The translations under genes were made by a program, and so were the position numbers. Positions 22,052-33,180 of a stretch of DNA of 64,000 nucleotides are shown here, piece after piece. The stretch is from positions 15,217,662 through 15,281,661 of the forward strand of contig OX243822.1 of assembly GCA_945859605.1 (NCBI GenBank), given 5' to 3'. The stretch's first letter is position 1. Each line of letters begins with the position of its first letter. The notes beneath the pieces are model-generated. The model saw nothing but the letters and a program-made list of their open reading frames with translations, searched no databases and had not been told where the DNA came from. The DNA is from Lumbricus rubellus. Its lineage: Eukaryota; Annelida; Clitellata; Crassiclitellata; Lumbricidae.

Positions 22052-23181
22052 TTACTGTCCTACCTTCTTCGCATCAATCGACTCCGTCAAACGCTGAAGT
22101 GGTTCGCCGTCGGTCCCTAGGTGGCGTGTTCCACAGTCATCCTATAAGAGCAGTTCGTCAGTCGGTCGGTCCCTAGGTGGCGTCGTGTTCAATCGATCGT
22201 CTGCTTAGCTTGCGGTGGGCATCGGTCCGTCAGGAGGAAGAGCCTGGAGAGGGAGGGAAGGGGAATGGTGAGGGGAACGGCTGGAATGAGTGGACGATGA
22301 GGGTGGATGATGAGAGGGTTTGTAATGCGGGTAAAACGATCGGACGGAGAGGACAAAGTCTGTGAGTCTGTGACGGTGCCAAAGACAACTGTTTTGTCTC
22401 CTATTGTACAAGCACAGCTGCCTTTCTACGTTTTTATGTCTTGCTCTCTTTTTGTCACACTACTTCCTTCTCGCTCCATCTCTGTCTCTCCGTCTCCCTC
22501 TGTCTCCCTCTGTCTCTCTTCTCAGTCTCCCTCTGTCTCTCTCAGTCTCCCTCTGTCTCCCTCTGTCTCTCTCAGTCTCCCTCTGTCTCCCTCTGTCTCT
22601 CTCAGTCTCCCTCTGTCTCCCTCTGTCTCCCTCTGTCTTTCTCTCTCAGTCTCCCTCTTTCTCTGTCTCTGTCTTTCTCCGACTTTAATTTTGTGTTTGT
22701 TTCATTTCCTCATTACATTCAACCGATTTACAGTCTATCGATTTGTATGTCCTCCGACTCTCGCTCTTCCTTTCTCTGTATATGCATACGCGACGATAAT
22801 CTAGATATTAGAGTAAGAAATTAAGAATAAAAATAAGAAGCTGACTTAGACGGAGCGTTCAAGCATGCAGGTATGTACACATGCACATGAAAAATTGCAG
22901 AACTGTCTGTATAAACATTTTTTAATATAAAAAAATAGATTACAATCTAATAGGTCATTTTAAAAAAAAGCGGAGATCAGATTCCCTGCCACATTGTCAA
23001 TGAGTGATTTTTCGACATGATATTATATCAGCGAATGTCAAGATTGGCTCTAAAGTTCTCAGTCAACTTATAAAGAGTATATACAAAAGACGATCTTCGA
23101 AATTTAAATGATTGCAAACGCAATGAACATTGAACAATTAATCATGCAAATAATGTATACAACGGTCACCGTGCCTCCGAG

Positions 23182-23325
23182 CATGCAGGGTGAGAATTTG
23201 CCGGTGGGGTTTAGGGGTTTCGACCCTCAGTCTTTCTTAGAGCCCCATAGTAAAGTCTGTTTTTCACACCCCAATTCCAAGTGAATCATAGTCCAAACAG
23301 TTGTTTTTCCACAATTCTCACACTG
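23182..23325. mobile_element. hAT-like MITE, copy 2 (by segmental duplication)
   Basis: Same insertion as at 19839-19982, duplicated with the host block. Flank CCTCCGAG lies at 23174-23181. Confidence 0.8.
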
Positions 23326-23900
23326 CCTCCGATTATTTAATTGTAGGCCTAGTTATGTTAGAATTCTTTGAGTGGATGAATGAACGAACAAACGAATGAA
23401 TGACAACATGAAACAGACAGAGGAAGCAATGATGGTCATAAGATTAAATTAGAATCAAATCGATTATAAGTATAAGTTAACTTTAAAAAATTTCTCTAGC
23501 AAAATAATTCCGTCCATCGAATCCATCCATAGCAGCACGATATTATACACACTTATGAGACAGTTCATTTTTAACATGCATTAATAACTTTGCGTTTGCA
23601 TGTATACGTTTGGTGTGATAAGCGGTGTAGCATGTTATGCTGCTTAGTCATCGGTGCTCGTGAACTCAACCTTAGCACCATCTTACGGCAACCCTGGGGA
23701 ACGACTGAACTATAATATATGCCTCATGGAACAACTGACGGACGGTATGTTTTCATATCTCTGGTCCCGTGTTCTATGTACAACAGAATATTATACATGT
23801 ATACGTTTCTACAATGGAGATTTGCCTCTGCATGGAGTCATTGAAATTTTCGCTCGCTCCATCGTCTTAAATAAGCTTACACTTGCACGAAGACATTTAG

Positions 23901-23971
23901 CTACGTAAATCTAGCGTCTAGCACTTCACAAATTGTCGTCACGAGTTCTTGAGCGTTGGCGAAATTGCTTC
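23901..23971 (-). CDS. IAP-like gene A, terminal exon (end of UBA domain)
   Basis: This last coding exon follows an acceptor TTTTTATCTGTTTCAG (AG at 23973-23972). It starts in phase 1 and, joined to the exon at 24956-25114, reads TTGSNFANAQELVTTICEVL, then DARFT and stop TAG. The block GSNF...ELV....EVLDA matches the third helix of the UBA domain of XIAP-type inhibitors of apoptosis (GSNYKSLEVLVADLV in family members). UBA domains bind ubiquitin chains. The paralogue at 58581-58651 keeps the same length, frame and stop, so the stop after UBA looks genuine and the usual C-terminal RING is absent. IAP assignment is by motif recognition; no search was run. Confidence 0.8.
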
Positions 23972-24039
23972 CTGAAACAGATAAAAACAATTTCTTAAAT
24001 ACCATCGCTATAGTGGTAATCTTCAGCTTCATTTTCCTC

Positions 24040-24694
<655 letters not shown>

Positions 24695-24955
24695 CATTTA
24701 TAATTTAGCATCGTATCACATTATCTCATCATAGCATTACTCATTGGACGGCATCATTTCACTTTGTATAGCATTAGCATCGCACTCTTACACATCACAC
24801 AATTACAATTTACTGACATCATTATAATATAGGCAAACTGAGTTTCATATCAAATCATATATCCCATGATTACCAACCCATTATAGTATTATAATATTGT
24901 TTTTAGGCTATGCATGCGTATACGCTGCTGCGCGCACTGTTACCCCATTGTATAC

Positions 24956-25114
24956 CTGTCGTTGCTAGTTGCCTTATAATAATTCGTCGGAAGACATCTA
25001 GTTCAAATCCCACGTCATCTATCAACCACTGAACTGTCCTCTGACTCAACATGTAATCAACATCGTCTGGATTTACTGGGTAAGTCGGGACATCGACTGG
25101 TATGAGTGGTATCC
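24956..25114 (-). CDS. IAP-like gene A, UBA domain exon
   Basis: A 159-nt exon (53 codons) with phase 1 at both ends. The acceptor is CTGTTTGTTTCAG (AG at 25116-25115) and the donor is GTATAC (GT at 24955-24954). It encodes a Pro/Val linker (IPVDVPTYPVNPDDVDYMLS) and then TVQWLIDDVGFELDVFRRII and IRQLATT. The TVQ-x-LI-x-x-GF pattern followed by a second helix matches the first two helices of a UBA domain as in XIAP/cIAP proteins. The third helix is on the terminal exon. The paralogue in gene B (59051-59200) is nine bases shorter in the linker and otherwise aligned through both splice sites, which strongly supports coding function. Confidence 0.82.
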
Positions 25115-25454
25115 CTGAAACAAACAGACATTCCAGATCATTAGGCCCTATTATCACGCATTCGACTGTAGGGCAGTGTAGGCAGCAAATATACGACGAT
25201 AGTGTCATCTGGCGAGTAATTAAAGTAAAATTAGCTGACTTTTATAAACAGAGCTGCTTCTTTCAACCACTTTTTTTCTTCTTGAACGAATCGCTTGACA
25301 TGCAGACCGCAACCGGTTACAGTGTACAGTGTGTACACTGTATGGTTAAGCAGTTGAAACAATTCAGAGGAACTGACAAATCCCAAATCTGAACTACTAA
25401 CAGAACAGACGGTCTGCAATTGTCAAGGATCCTATATCACCTTGTACAAAGCAA

Positions 25455-25530
25455 GTCTATCCTACTGGGGGCTTCGGGAATCGAACTCAAGTCCGATGAT
25501 CTTCATGCCAATGCGCCACAGGTGATCGGT
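25455..25530 (-). repeat. tRNA-derived SINE head (A and B boxes)
   Basis: On the minus strand a pol III A-box-like TGGCGCATTGG is followed ~25 bases on by GAGTTCGATTCCC, a B-box, then GAAGCCCCC. A related sequence lies at 51398-51475. The spacing is short for a real tRNA and no cloverleaf is complete, so I call it a SINE remnant. Confidence 0.55.
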
Positions 25531-25844
25531 GATCGGTAGATGATTCTGTAATAAGGTTACCCGGCACTGGCCGACAGTTTCCGTAACGAACGTTTCGGTC
25601 TTTCTTTGCCCCATTTCTGCAAGCGTTTGAAAATCATTCCCTTTGATCTTGCTTTGGTGCTGTCAAGTCGGGGGCACCTCTGATGATTTTCTATTGAAGT
25701 TGCTCTATGTAATTTCGCAATTACGATAATTATAGACTATCTATTTTTAACGCTCATAACAAACTAATTTACAGTTAAACGCCGACGGAAATCACAGTTA
25801 AAACGGGTCTGCTATAATTTCAGAGAGAACATATAGTCACTTAC

Positions 25845-25880
25845 GTAGGTCGCTGCTTCTTTGGGCCAGAGTGTGGAGTC
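25845..25880 (-). CDS. IAP-like gene A, 36-nt exon
   Basis: A 12-codon exon between TTCTCTTTTGTAG (AG at 25882-25881) and GTAAGT (GT at 25844-25843). In the phase imposed by the BIR exon upstream and the UBA exon downstream (phase 1 at both) it reads LHTLAQRSSDL. The paralogous segment of gene B (62043-62078) has exactly the same length, the same kind of splice signals and reads LRILAQRCIDL. Both join the neighbouring exons without a stop. No transcript is available, so it is a prediction. Confidence 0.6.
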
Positions 25881-25917
25881 CTACAAAAGAGAATATGACA
25901 GTTACTTACATTCAGTA

Positions 25918-26036
25918 TCTGATGAAGAAGAAGAAGGCAAAAAAGAATCCGAAGAAGAAGAAGATGAAGAAGAAGAACAACAACAACAACAACATCATCA
26001 TCATCATCATCAACAACAACAACAACAACAACAGTG
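25918..26036. repeat. GAA and CAA/CAT triplet repeats in IAP intron
   Basis: GAAGAA then CAACAACATCATCAACAA repeats lie next to the 36-nt exon on its 5' side. A GA-rich counterpart is present at locus B (62125-62245). The Glu/Gln/His-rich plus-strand frames are shadows. Confidence 0.8.
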
Positions 26037-26261
26037 GCATATCAACCAAGATGAATATGCGATATTAGGAACGGCCGCATATATAGACAAACTTTCATAA
26101 AGTCACAGCTCCGAAGAAGTTAAACATATAGACGGGGAGGCAAGAAGAGTCACCCAGGAAAAACTGGCGACAAGCAAATCTCTACCTAAACTTAATCCAT
26201 ACATTGTCTGGGAAGTCCTGGTGAAGATACACACAGATCGGACGACAATTAATATACAGGG

Positions 26262-26965
26262 TGGGCCAAAAAAGACGCCTCAGAGTTTTTGCCAATATAG
26301 AGCAGGCTCGGAATCTGAAAATGACACTGATAGAAGCAAATCATGTAAAAAAATTCCTAGCAGGCGTTTCTAGACTAATTTTACACCGTTGAAAACGAAA
26401 ATCGCGGTTAGCAAGCTGCAATTTTTGTGGTTGCATGTGAAAACAAGATGGCGGACAAATTGGTGATCAGTTGCTTTACATGGCTATAAGTTAATTATTG
26501 TATGTGATAGGAACACGATTTTAGACTCTAAATTACGATTATAGTTTTCAAGGAATGCAATGGAACCAAAGACACACAAGCAGCAATGCAAATAAAATCA
26601 AAATGGCGGACAAAATGGCGGCCAGAAGCTTAAACGGCTATAAGTGAAGTTATGTAAGCATTGGATACATGATTTCAGAGCCTAAATCAGCATTTTAGAG
26701 GTCAAGGAAAGCAATGGAAACAAGGTCTCATTTGAGGCACTGCAGAAAAACCAAAATGGCGAACAAAATGGCGGCCAGAATCTTAAAATGGCTATAAGTG
26801 AAGTCATATATCTAATGGAAACATGATTTCAGAGTCTAATTCAACATTTTCAAGGTCAAGGAATGCGATGGAATCAATATCACATAGGAGTCAGTGCCAA
26901 TAAACCAAAATGGCGGACAAAATGGCGGCCAGAATCTCAAAATGGCTACAAGTGAAGTCATGTAT
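26262..26965. repeat. Element with ~153-bp tandem units rich in ATGGCGG
   Basis: The block starts with ACAGGGTGGGCCAAAAAAG, like a Tc1/mariner-type MITE end. It then holds about four units with the phrase CAAAATGGCGGACAAAATGG (about 26447, 26602, 26753 and 26907), each followed by GGCTATAAGTGAAGT and AACATGATTTCAGAG. Spacing is about 150-155 bases. No open frame. It lies in the large intron of gene A. Confidence 0.7.
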
Positions 26966-26984
26966 GCAATAGGAACTTGATTTA

Positions 26985-27145
26985 AATGAATGAGAAGCTC
27001 AGTTTGGGCCGCCAACTGAACAGTATATCGACGCTGGACATCCGGGGTGGGGAAACAGAGTTCTTGCAGATACAATGGGGCTAATCCCTCAAAGCACCGC
27101 CTAACCAACACACAGACCCTGTAGGCAATCTGCTGCGGGAAAGCA
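26985..27145 (-). mobile_element. LINE polymerase C-terminal scrap
   Basis: The minus strand reads FPQQIAYRVCVLVRRCFEGL-APLYLQEL, matching the block (LP...R..YK......GLAP.YL.EL) behind the reverse transcriptase of CR1/L2-like elements. Broken at both sides. Confidence 0.65.
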
Positions 27146-27944
27146 TATAATATGAGACATGACCAAATTTTGCTATATGCTCATAAGTCACGAGGCACTT
27201 CAAATGACCCATTCCAGACAAATTATTGATGGACAAGTAATTGTACAAGAAATAGGAAACCTTCAAAAGAGAAGACATTTTGGTGGCCTGGCAGATACAG
27301 TGGTCACCTATGTAAATGTGGGCCTACTCCTGTCCTCTGGTTTCGATCTTACTTTTTTGAACGCTCTCAGATGATCATAATTATCTGGAAACTTCAGGTC
27401 TGTTTAGGTCGCTTTTTTGTCACAGAGCTAGAGTTCTTTGTCTTAGGGCCACTTCTGTTCATTTTGTATACATGGCAGATAGGCCTAATACTACTCTTAT
27501 TTCAAGCACTTTTTCTCACTGGTCACATAATTATTACCAACTTTACTCGCTCCTCCTATTTCCAACTGGGTTTGCTCCGAAAGATCTCAGAGATTTCATT
27601 CACTCTCCTCATTCTACAGCTTCCCTCCGACCCCTTCGCTCTTGAACTACAATGATCCGTTTGTCCAGTAATCAAAAAACACTTCTTTCGGGTATTCACA
27701 CTGGACGTAGGCCTACTACTGAATGGACACTGCTAATAGCTTCAAATTAGTTTACATTGTATTACATAAAAGCCTTTGTATACACTAAGGGCGTCTCTGC
27801 ATAGGCGGAGACTTGGTCTAGAATTTCGGGGGAGACGAACGAGTATCCCAAAGACGATCGCCGAGGAGCGACATTTTGGGCGTAAACCGGGTGTGCTTCG
27901 TGCTTCATCCTTTGCCCGTTTAGGAAGATGTTTAGTTCTCTGCT
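27146..27944. other. Intron DNA, no gene recognised
   Basis: Mixed AT-rich sequence in the large intron of gene A. A phrase CATAGGCGGAGACTTGG at about 27798 is an inverted match of AAGTCTCCGCCCATGC at about 29204. These may be ends of one element split by the LINE between them, but I see no target duplication. Confidence 0.45.
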
Positions 27945-29105
27945 AGCCTACGCATTGTGGAGATGGAAGGTTGACGATACCGTCTTTGTAGTGCTCGGGA
28001 TTAGTCGCCAAGTCTTAAGGTATTCCGTCAGGAGTTCCATATCTGCATTTAGCACCCGTTCCGTTTCTTCCAGTGATGCTGCCTGAGCCGCTAGAGCGAT
28101 GTCATCTGCATATGCGAACTTCCGAGACCTCGTGGTAGGGAGGTCATTTATGTACACGTTGAAGAGACACGGCGAAAGTACTAACCCCTGGGAGAAACCA
28201 TTCTTCTGAGTTCTCCACGAGCTCATACCATTACCCAAGTGAACCCTGAAGCGTCTATTTACAATGAAAACCGCGAAAGTCTTGGTGAACCACCATAGTA
28301 GAATCTAGGATATCTTCACCAGTAGCCCAGCGTGCCACACCGTGTCATAGGCCGCTGTCAGGTTCAGGAACACCACCCCTGTCTTTAGTCTTTCCTGGTA
28401 CCCGTTCTCAATGAACGTGGTGAGTGTGAGAACCTGACCCCACGTGCATCGACAAGCCTGCTTGTTGCACCACTATTTCCTCGTCCAGGATCGGCCTGAT
28501 TCTATTCAGCATCAGCCTCTCCAGAGTCTTGAAACATACCGACAGCAGGGAGATGGGGCGATAACTCGCCGTCTCTTCCGGGTTCTTCCCCGGCTTTTGG
28601 ATGGCGATTATCTTCGCCTGTCTCCACTCCCTCGGAATGTTCCACTCTTGGATGACTCTTGCATAGAAGAATGCAAGCCGTGAAAACAACGCTGTACCCA
28701 GGGGCGGATCCAGGGGGGCTTATCCGGCCATGGCCCCCCCCCCCATTTAGAATTCTTATGTATCGAGGCCCCCCCCATTTGGAAATGGCATGATGACTAA
28801 AAAAAAGGTCATCAACTTTTTTGGCGGGCAAAATGGTATTATTTTCCCGAAAATTTGGCCGGATGACTAAAAAAAAGGTCATCTTTTTTGGCGGATACGA
28901 AAGAAAAATTTTCCAGACCCGGAAGGACAAATTTTTTTCCCAGACCAACCAAGAATTTTTGGCCCCCCCCCCGTCCAAAGTTTCTGTATCCGCCCTTGGC
29001 TGTACCCAGGTGTTTTAGAAATTCTGGGAGTATGTTGTCGTACCCGGCGGCTTTACCCAATTTGATGGTCACCAAGATCTCCCGAAGTTCAGTCTATGTA
29101 AACAA
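27945..29105 (-). mobile_element. Dead LINE reverse transcriptase, interrupted by a MITE
   Basis: The minus strand carries reverse transcriptase blocks in order: GKAAGYDNILPEFLKHLG, WRQAKIIAIQKPGKNPEE, TASYRPISLLSVCFKTLERL, LNLTAAYDTVWH (motif A), GLVLSPCLFNVYINDLP and FAYADDIALAAQAA (the YADD catalytic motif, about 28105). Frameshifts and stops lie between 28239 and 28440 and near 29090. A 300-bp MITE (28699-28998) splits it. The clade is a non-LTR type that I cannot fix without a search. Both ends are truncated. It lies in the intron of IAP-like gene A. Confidence 0.88.
28699..28998. mobile_element. hAT-like MITE inside the LINE
   Basis: The left end CAGGGGCGGATCC and the right end (read inward) CAAGGGCGGATAC form terminal inverted repeats. 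The identical 8-base flanks GCTGTACC at 28691-28698 and 28999-29006 are the target duplication. Removing the MITE and one flank brings the LINE reading frame back into register. It contains C runs and an internally repeated phrase (ACTAAAAAAAAGGTCATC at about 28796 and 28865). Confidence 0.9.
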
Positions 29106-29219
29106 TGCATGTCCTAACACGTAAACATTAGGGGGACAAGCATGGACGGCCCCAACTATAAACATTGAGGGGACCGTTCCCTTGCCCCCCCCCCCCCCCC
29201 ATAAGTCTCCGCCCATGCA

Positions 29220-29465
29220 TGCATGCACAACTCAGCAGTCTGAATTGTCCGAAGACAGACTGCGTAGGCTACTGTGTTTTGTGGAGGGGAACCGAGGACG
29301 AGGAAGGCCGAGGATATCTTGGATCGACAACGTCCTGAACTGGACAGGACTTGTAGGCTCTGACTTAATGAGCGCGACAAGGAATAGAAGACTCTGGGCA
29401 TTAAAGGTTCATTCATGTAGCCAACCGTCGCGATGCGACGATGGCGACATGACATGACATGACAG
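29220..29465 (+). mobile_element. 3' end of a second LINE, plus strand
   Basis: The plus strand reads EGNRGRGRPRISWIDNVLNW followed by TGL, the conserved C-terminal block of many non-LTR polymerases (GRGRPR..W.DN...WTGL). It then ends in a short CATGA repeat tail. Only the last ~80 codons remain. Confidence 0.7.
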
Positions 29466-30359
29466 ACTGCGTACTGCCATTAATATGCCTAATGATCCTA
29501 ACCACGTCCTTCCGGTATTTACTCCCTACTGTTTAATTAACGGATATAACCATCGAGCTTGACCACATTATAAACAATCAAGTTGGGACAAGCCTCTCAT
29601 GCAGAAGATGGTTAGGCCTACCGAGCTGAGCAATGCACTTTCCGACCCATACCATCAAGCACGTTTTCAAGGCAGTTGCAGCGCCTCACGCAAATAATTC
29701 AATTGAACCACCATAACCTCAAAATAATTACCGAAATAGGCTTAGTATTGATTTTCGGCTAATAACTAATAACTATGCCATATTTGTATTGCTTGGAACT
29801 TTTGAAACACACAAATAGAATAATAATTATAGTAAAATCGACGTTTATTTACAACCGAGAGACAGCATGGTTGCTACTGAATATTCATAAATTGGTGTTT
29901 AATTCATGACGAAATTATGACGTTGACTGTTGAATATTCAAAGTTCGGCGATTTACTAATGGTGAAATGGTACGCTTTCTACTGAATATTCAAAAAGCGG
30001 TGATTGATTAGTACGATAACGCAAAAAATATAGTTCACTACTAAATTGCTTCCTAAAAAGATGCAAATTCATCTTGAACTGTGTATCTATTTTTGCAACA
30101 TCTACGCACAAATATGTACAAGAAAAAGTCAAATGTAGCTTGTCGCCAGTTTTTCGGAGGTCTTACAGTGAGAATATTTTTAACGCCCAGTCTAATAAGG
30201 AAAGCGAATGATTAAACATAATTTCATGTAAAAGGTTTAAAAGGAGTTAATTAATTATTAAGTATTAAAGTCTGTAATCTGTATAACATTATAGGGGTAT
30301 AAAATGTTTGTTCAGTTGAATACATTCTTACTGTCACAGCAGCGTGATGTGACACCCTT
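29466..30359. other. Intron DNA, no gene recognised
   Basis: AT-rich sequence. A loosely repeated phrase TGAATATTCA occurs at about 29878, 29931 and 29980. No domain. Confidence 0.5.
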
Positions 30360-30362
30360 AAT

Positions 30363-30363
<1 letters not shown>

Positions 30364-30459
<96 letters not shown>

Positions 30460-30500
30460 GGACGGACGGACGGACAGACAGACAGAGAAGACAGACAGAC
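30364..30500. repeat. ACAG microsatellite in IAP gene A intron
   Basis: More than 25 ACAG units with a GACG variant block near the right end. A shorter, decayed version occupies the paralogous place in gene B (62900-63000), followed in both by alignable sequence (CGCGCAG-TATAAACATG). Confidence 0.9.
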
Positions 30501-30752
30501 AGAGAAGAATACAGTCAGACATACATTATACAAAGTAGGCTATATGAGTATATTATTTGCTCATCGCGCAGATATAAACATGGGCACGGCAACGAAACTA
30601 CACGAGAAACATTGAATGTATATATATATATATATAATTATATACAGTATATGTACATAGTATATATACTGGCCATAGGCTGATATAGTTCACATGCTTA
30701 AGGCTGCGTGCAGAGCGAATGCAGCCAACACATCTTATAACCAGCAGATGGG

Positions 30753-31100
30753 TTGGGGTGTCAAACCTTTTTTAGTGGCGGGCCAGTTTGAGCATCTTCT
30801 AACAAGTGGCGGGCCAGTGTGAACATTTTCTAGCAAGTGGCGGGCCAGGAGCCCAGGATGTCGAAGCTCCTGAGCAAAATTGTGCAGTGATCTCAGAGGG
30901 AGCTACGAGTTTGGTCAGCCAATTCCCAGAAAAGTCCAAATATTGCGAAAAGATCTTGATTCAATGTTCACTTTTCGCTTTTTATTAAATTTTTACAACA
31001 TTTAAAATAATTTTTTGATCTTTAGGGAAGGCTCCGCGGGCCAGAAAAAAATCGTCGGCGGGCCAGAAATGGCCCGCGGGCCAGCTCTTTGACCTCCCTG
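30753..31100. mobile_element. hAT-like MITE with GGCCCGCGGGCC core
   Basis: The left end TTGGGGTGTCAAACC and the right end (inward) CAGGGAGGTCAAAGAGC form an imperfect inverted pair. GTGGCGGGCCAG repeats and GGCCCGCGGGCC lie inside. This wording is common for hAT-type MITEs. No clear target duplication. Confidence 0.6.
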
Positions 31101-31821
31101 TGAGCCCGACATCCTGGTCCTTGGTTTAGTCATACATAGTCAGCGTGCTGAACGCATAACATAATTTCACGTTCACAACAATGCATGTGACGCCTGTCCT
31201 GGATTGACGCAAACATTTCTCTGCATCCTTCGCGACAAAACAATACGACTCTGCAGTATGAGAATTGTAGAAAAATATCTGGGGGTCAGACCAGTGCTTA
31301 AAGTGAAGGAAACGAAGTGCCCCCATGGATGTCCTTTCCAGGCGATGCTAATAAGTGGCAGGACGCCACCTCTGATTCCATGGTACTCTGACTTCGACTT
31401 CCTTTGGACTACTCTTTTGGACAACCCTTCTGACTTGACACAGCGCTCGTGAATAAGCTGGTGCTCTGCGCTTGATTTTCGTGTAGCGCCCAAGAAATTT
31501 GGAGATTACGATTACGACGTTGTCCATGCAGATTGGAGAATAGGCTAAGTGCCTGGATGCCATCCATGACCGTCAAAGTCAGACTTTAAGCCCTGCATGG
31601 GTCAGACTGTAGGCCTATATGAGATATGCAGGTCTATAGATCTATACATGATGGAGTTGGGGTGTGCAGATAAGACTTAACTGCGGGTCCAATGAAAGAC
31701 ATATAAAGGTGTTGAACCCGCCCAACCTTAACCTCTCGACAATTCTTAACCTATAATGCCTTGACACATGCATGCATTTAATCAATACGTAGCCAATCTC
31801 TGCATAGCGGACATTAAATTT

Positions 31822-31967
31822 CAGTGCGAGAATTGTAGAAATATAACTGGGCGTTGGACTATGATCCAGTTGGAATTGGGGTGTCAAAAACATACTTTAC
31901 TTTGGGGCTCTAAGAACGACTGGGGTTGAAACCCCTAGCTAACCCCCTGCAATTCTCACTCTGCGGT
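31822..31967. mobile_element. hAT-like MITE of the CAGKGTGAGAATT family
   Basis: Ends CAGTGCGAGAATTGTAG and GCAATTCTCACTCTG match the MITE at 19839-19982 and 52510-52653, including an internal GGTTGAAACCCCTA / GGGGCTCTAAGAA phrase in opposite orientation. Target duplication not clean. A further partial copy seems to lie at about 31252. Confidence 0.65.
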
Positions 31968-32081
31968 CACATTCTTTTAATCGTCTGACATGACGGCAAA
32001 ATTGATTGTACCTAAATAATTATATGAATATAGGTCTTGGTGCACCGTGTACCTATAGTTATTTATAAAATGCGTATATAC

Positions 32082-32310
32082 CTGCTGATGGAGATATTTG
32101 GGCTGCAACTGCGGATGGGGTATGGTTCGTATGGCGCCGACAGCTGATGCCTAACGCCCGATGAAGCACTTCCGGATCATCATTGACCTCGTCATCATTC
32201 TTTGACCTTCTTATGTGAACTCCACACGACATGCAGACAAACTTGTTGCTCTGTGAGTCGACGTAGAAGAGATCATCACGGCACTGATAACTCTCGGTCA
32301 TTTCGCGGAT
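32082..32310 (-). CDS. IAP-like gene A, BIR domain exon
   Basis: A 229-nt exon. The acceptor is CTGTATACACAATACAG (AG at 32312-32311, phase 0) and the donor is GTATAT (GT at 32081-32080, phase 1). It reads ...CRDDLFYVDSQSNKF, then VCMSCGV, NDDEVNDDPEVLHRALGISC. The order FY-x(n)-C-x2-C-x20-H-x6-C with DDP before the His matches the zinc-binding second half of a BIR domain (usual C-x2-C-x16-H-x6-C), with about four extra residues in the loop and no Trp in it. BIR domains bind caspases or IAP-binding motifs. The first half of the domain must be on an upstream exon that I did not find. Paralogous sequence lies at 63861-64000. Divergent, so moderately sure. Confidence 0.68.
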
Positions 32311-32717
32311 CTGTATTGTGTATACAGCAGAAAATAAGTCTATTTGAAAAAATGACAATTGAAAGTCACGATCTCGTTCACCAAGCGAAATAAATTTAAT
32401 GATTGTGCATAGTCAAAACCAAGGCCAACACATTCAATGTTTCTGTGAACATGCACGTGACGTGTAGCCTGCGCTTCATAGAAAGTTTCAGTTAAACGAG
32501 ATCCGAGATCGCTAGTGTTGCATCGTCCTTGATACCTGGCTTTGGACTGGCTTCTCACAGGCATTCATTTGTCAGAGTATGCGAACAGTGGCGTGTGCTA
32601 CAATTATAGTTTCCTTTAGGGTAAAATCAAAAAGTCAGAAGTCAAGAACACAAGAACAGTGTTTAAACGTGCATAAGACAGTATGCGTGCACAATAATGT
32701 GTGTGTATGTTGGTGCG

Positions 32718-32722
<5 letters not shown>
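32311..32722. other. Upstream of the BIR exon; no exon recognised
   Basis: Mixed sequence. The missing first half of the BIR domain was sought on the minus strand here and further right but not found. Confidence 0.4.
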
Positions 32723-32723
<1 letters not shown>

Positions 32724-32757
<34 letters not shown>

Positions 32758-32775
32758 TGTGTGTGTGCGCGCGCG
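32724..32775. repeat. GT microsatellite with GCGCGC
   Basis: GTGTGT run ending in GTGCGCGCGCGCATGC, an alternating purine-pyrimidine stretch. Confidence 0.9.
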
Positions 32776-32859
32776 CATGCGTGAATCTATGCATGCAAAA
32801 ATGTTTGCATAAAGTTTATAATATAGAATGCCAAATTTAATTAAATCTATCTATCTATG

Positions 32860-33180
32860 TGATTTATAAAGCGCCTCTTCAAGGGCTCTACTCAGAGGTG
32901 CTCCCGACCCAGACCCGAGGTTGGGAACGCAGGTTAGAGAGGAGGTCGTTCCAGACGGAAGGTCCAGTGACCTAAAATGCCCTATGCTGCCTTGTGGCTG
33001 TGCGGGCATGAGAAACCATGAAGTCACCTCTAGAGGCCGAGCGCAAAGATCGGCGACCCACAGTCGAGGTCAAGATAAAGATCTCACGAAGATAGGAAGG
33101 TGCTGTGCCCAAGATGCAGCGCCAAGCAAAAGAAACAACCCTGAAGTGGATGAATGGATAAATCATACAGATGTTTGACC
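32860..33180 (-). mobile_element. CR1/L2-like LINE 3' fragment
   Basis: The minus strand encodes LGTAPSYLREIFILTST, GRRSLRSASRGDFMVSHART and ATRQHRAF, the region behind the reverse transcriptase, ending in GAGGCGCTTTATAAATC and an ATAG-type repeat tail (about 32846-32860). It shares this 3' end with the copy at 15046. Confidence 0.8.

Noticed and set aside
25455..25530. True tRNA gene
   Set aside because: A and B boxes exist but the arms do not close a cloverleaf and a second degenerate copy exists; SINE remnant is more likely.
25590..25700. Possible extra exon conserved with 61790-61930
   Set aside because: One-base differences between A and B break every frame and both versions contain early stops; the known exons already join in phase without it.
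27798..29215. Single 1.4-kb element with GGCGGAGACTT ends
   Set aside because: Inverted ends are present but no target duplication is seen and a LINE fragment fills the middle; too uncertain to annotate.
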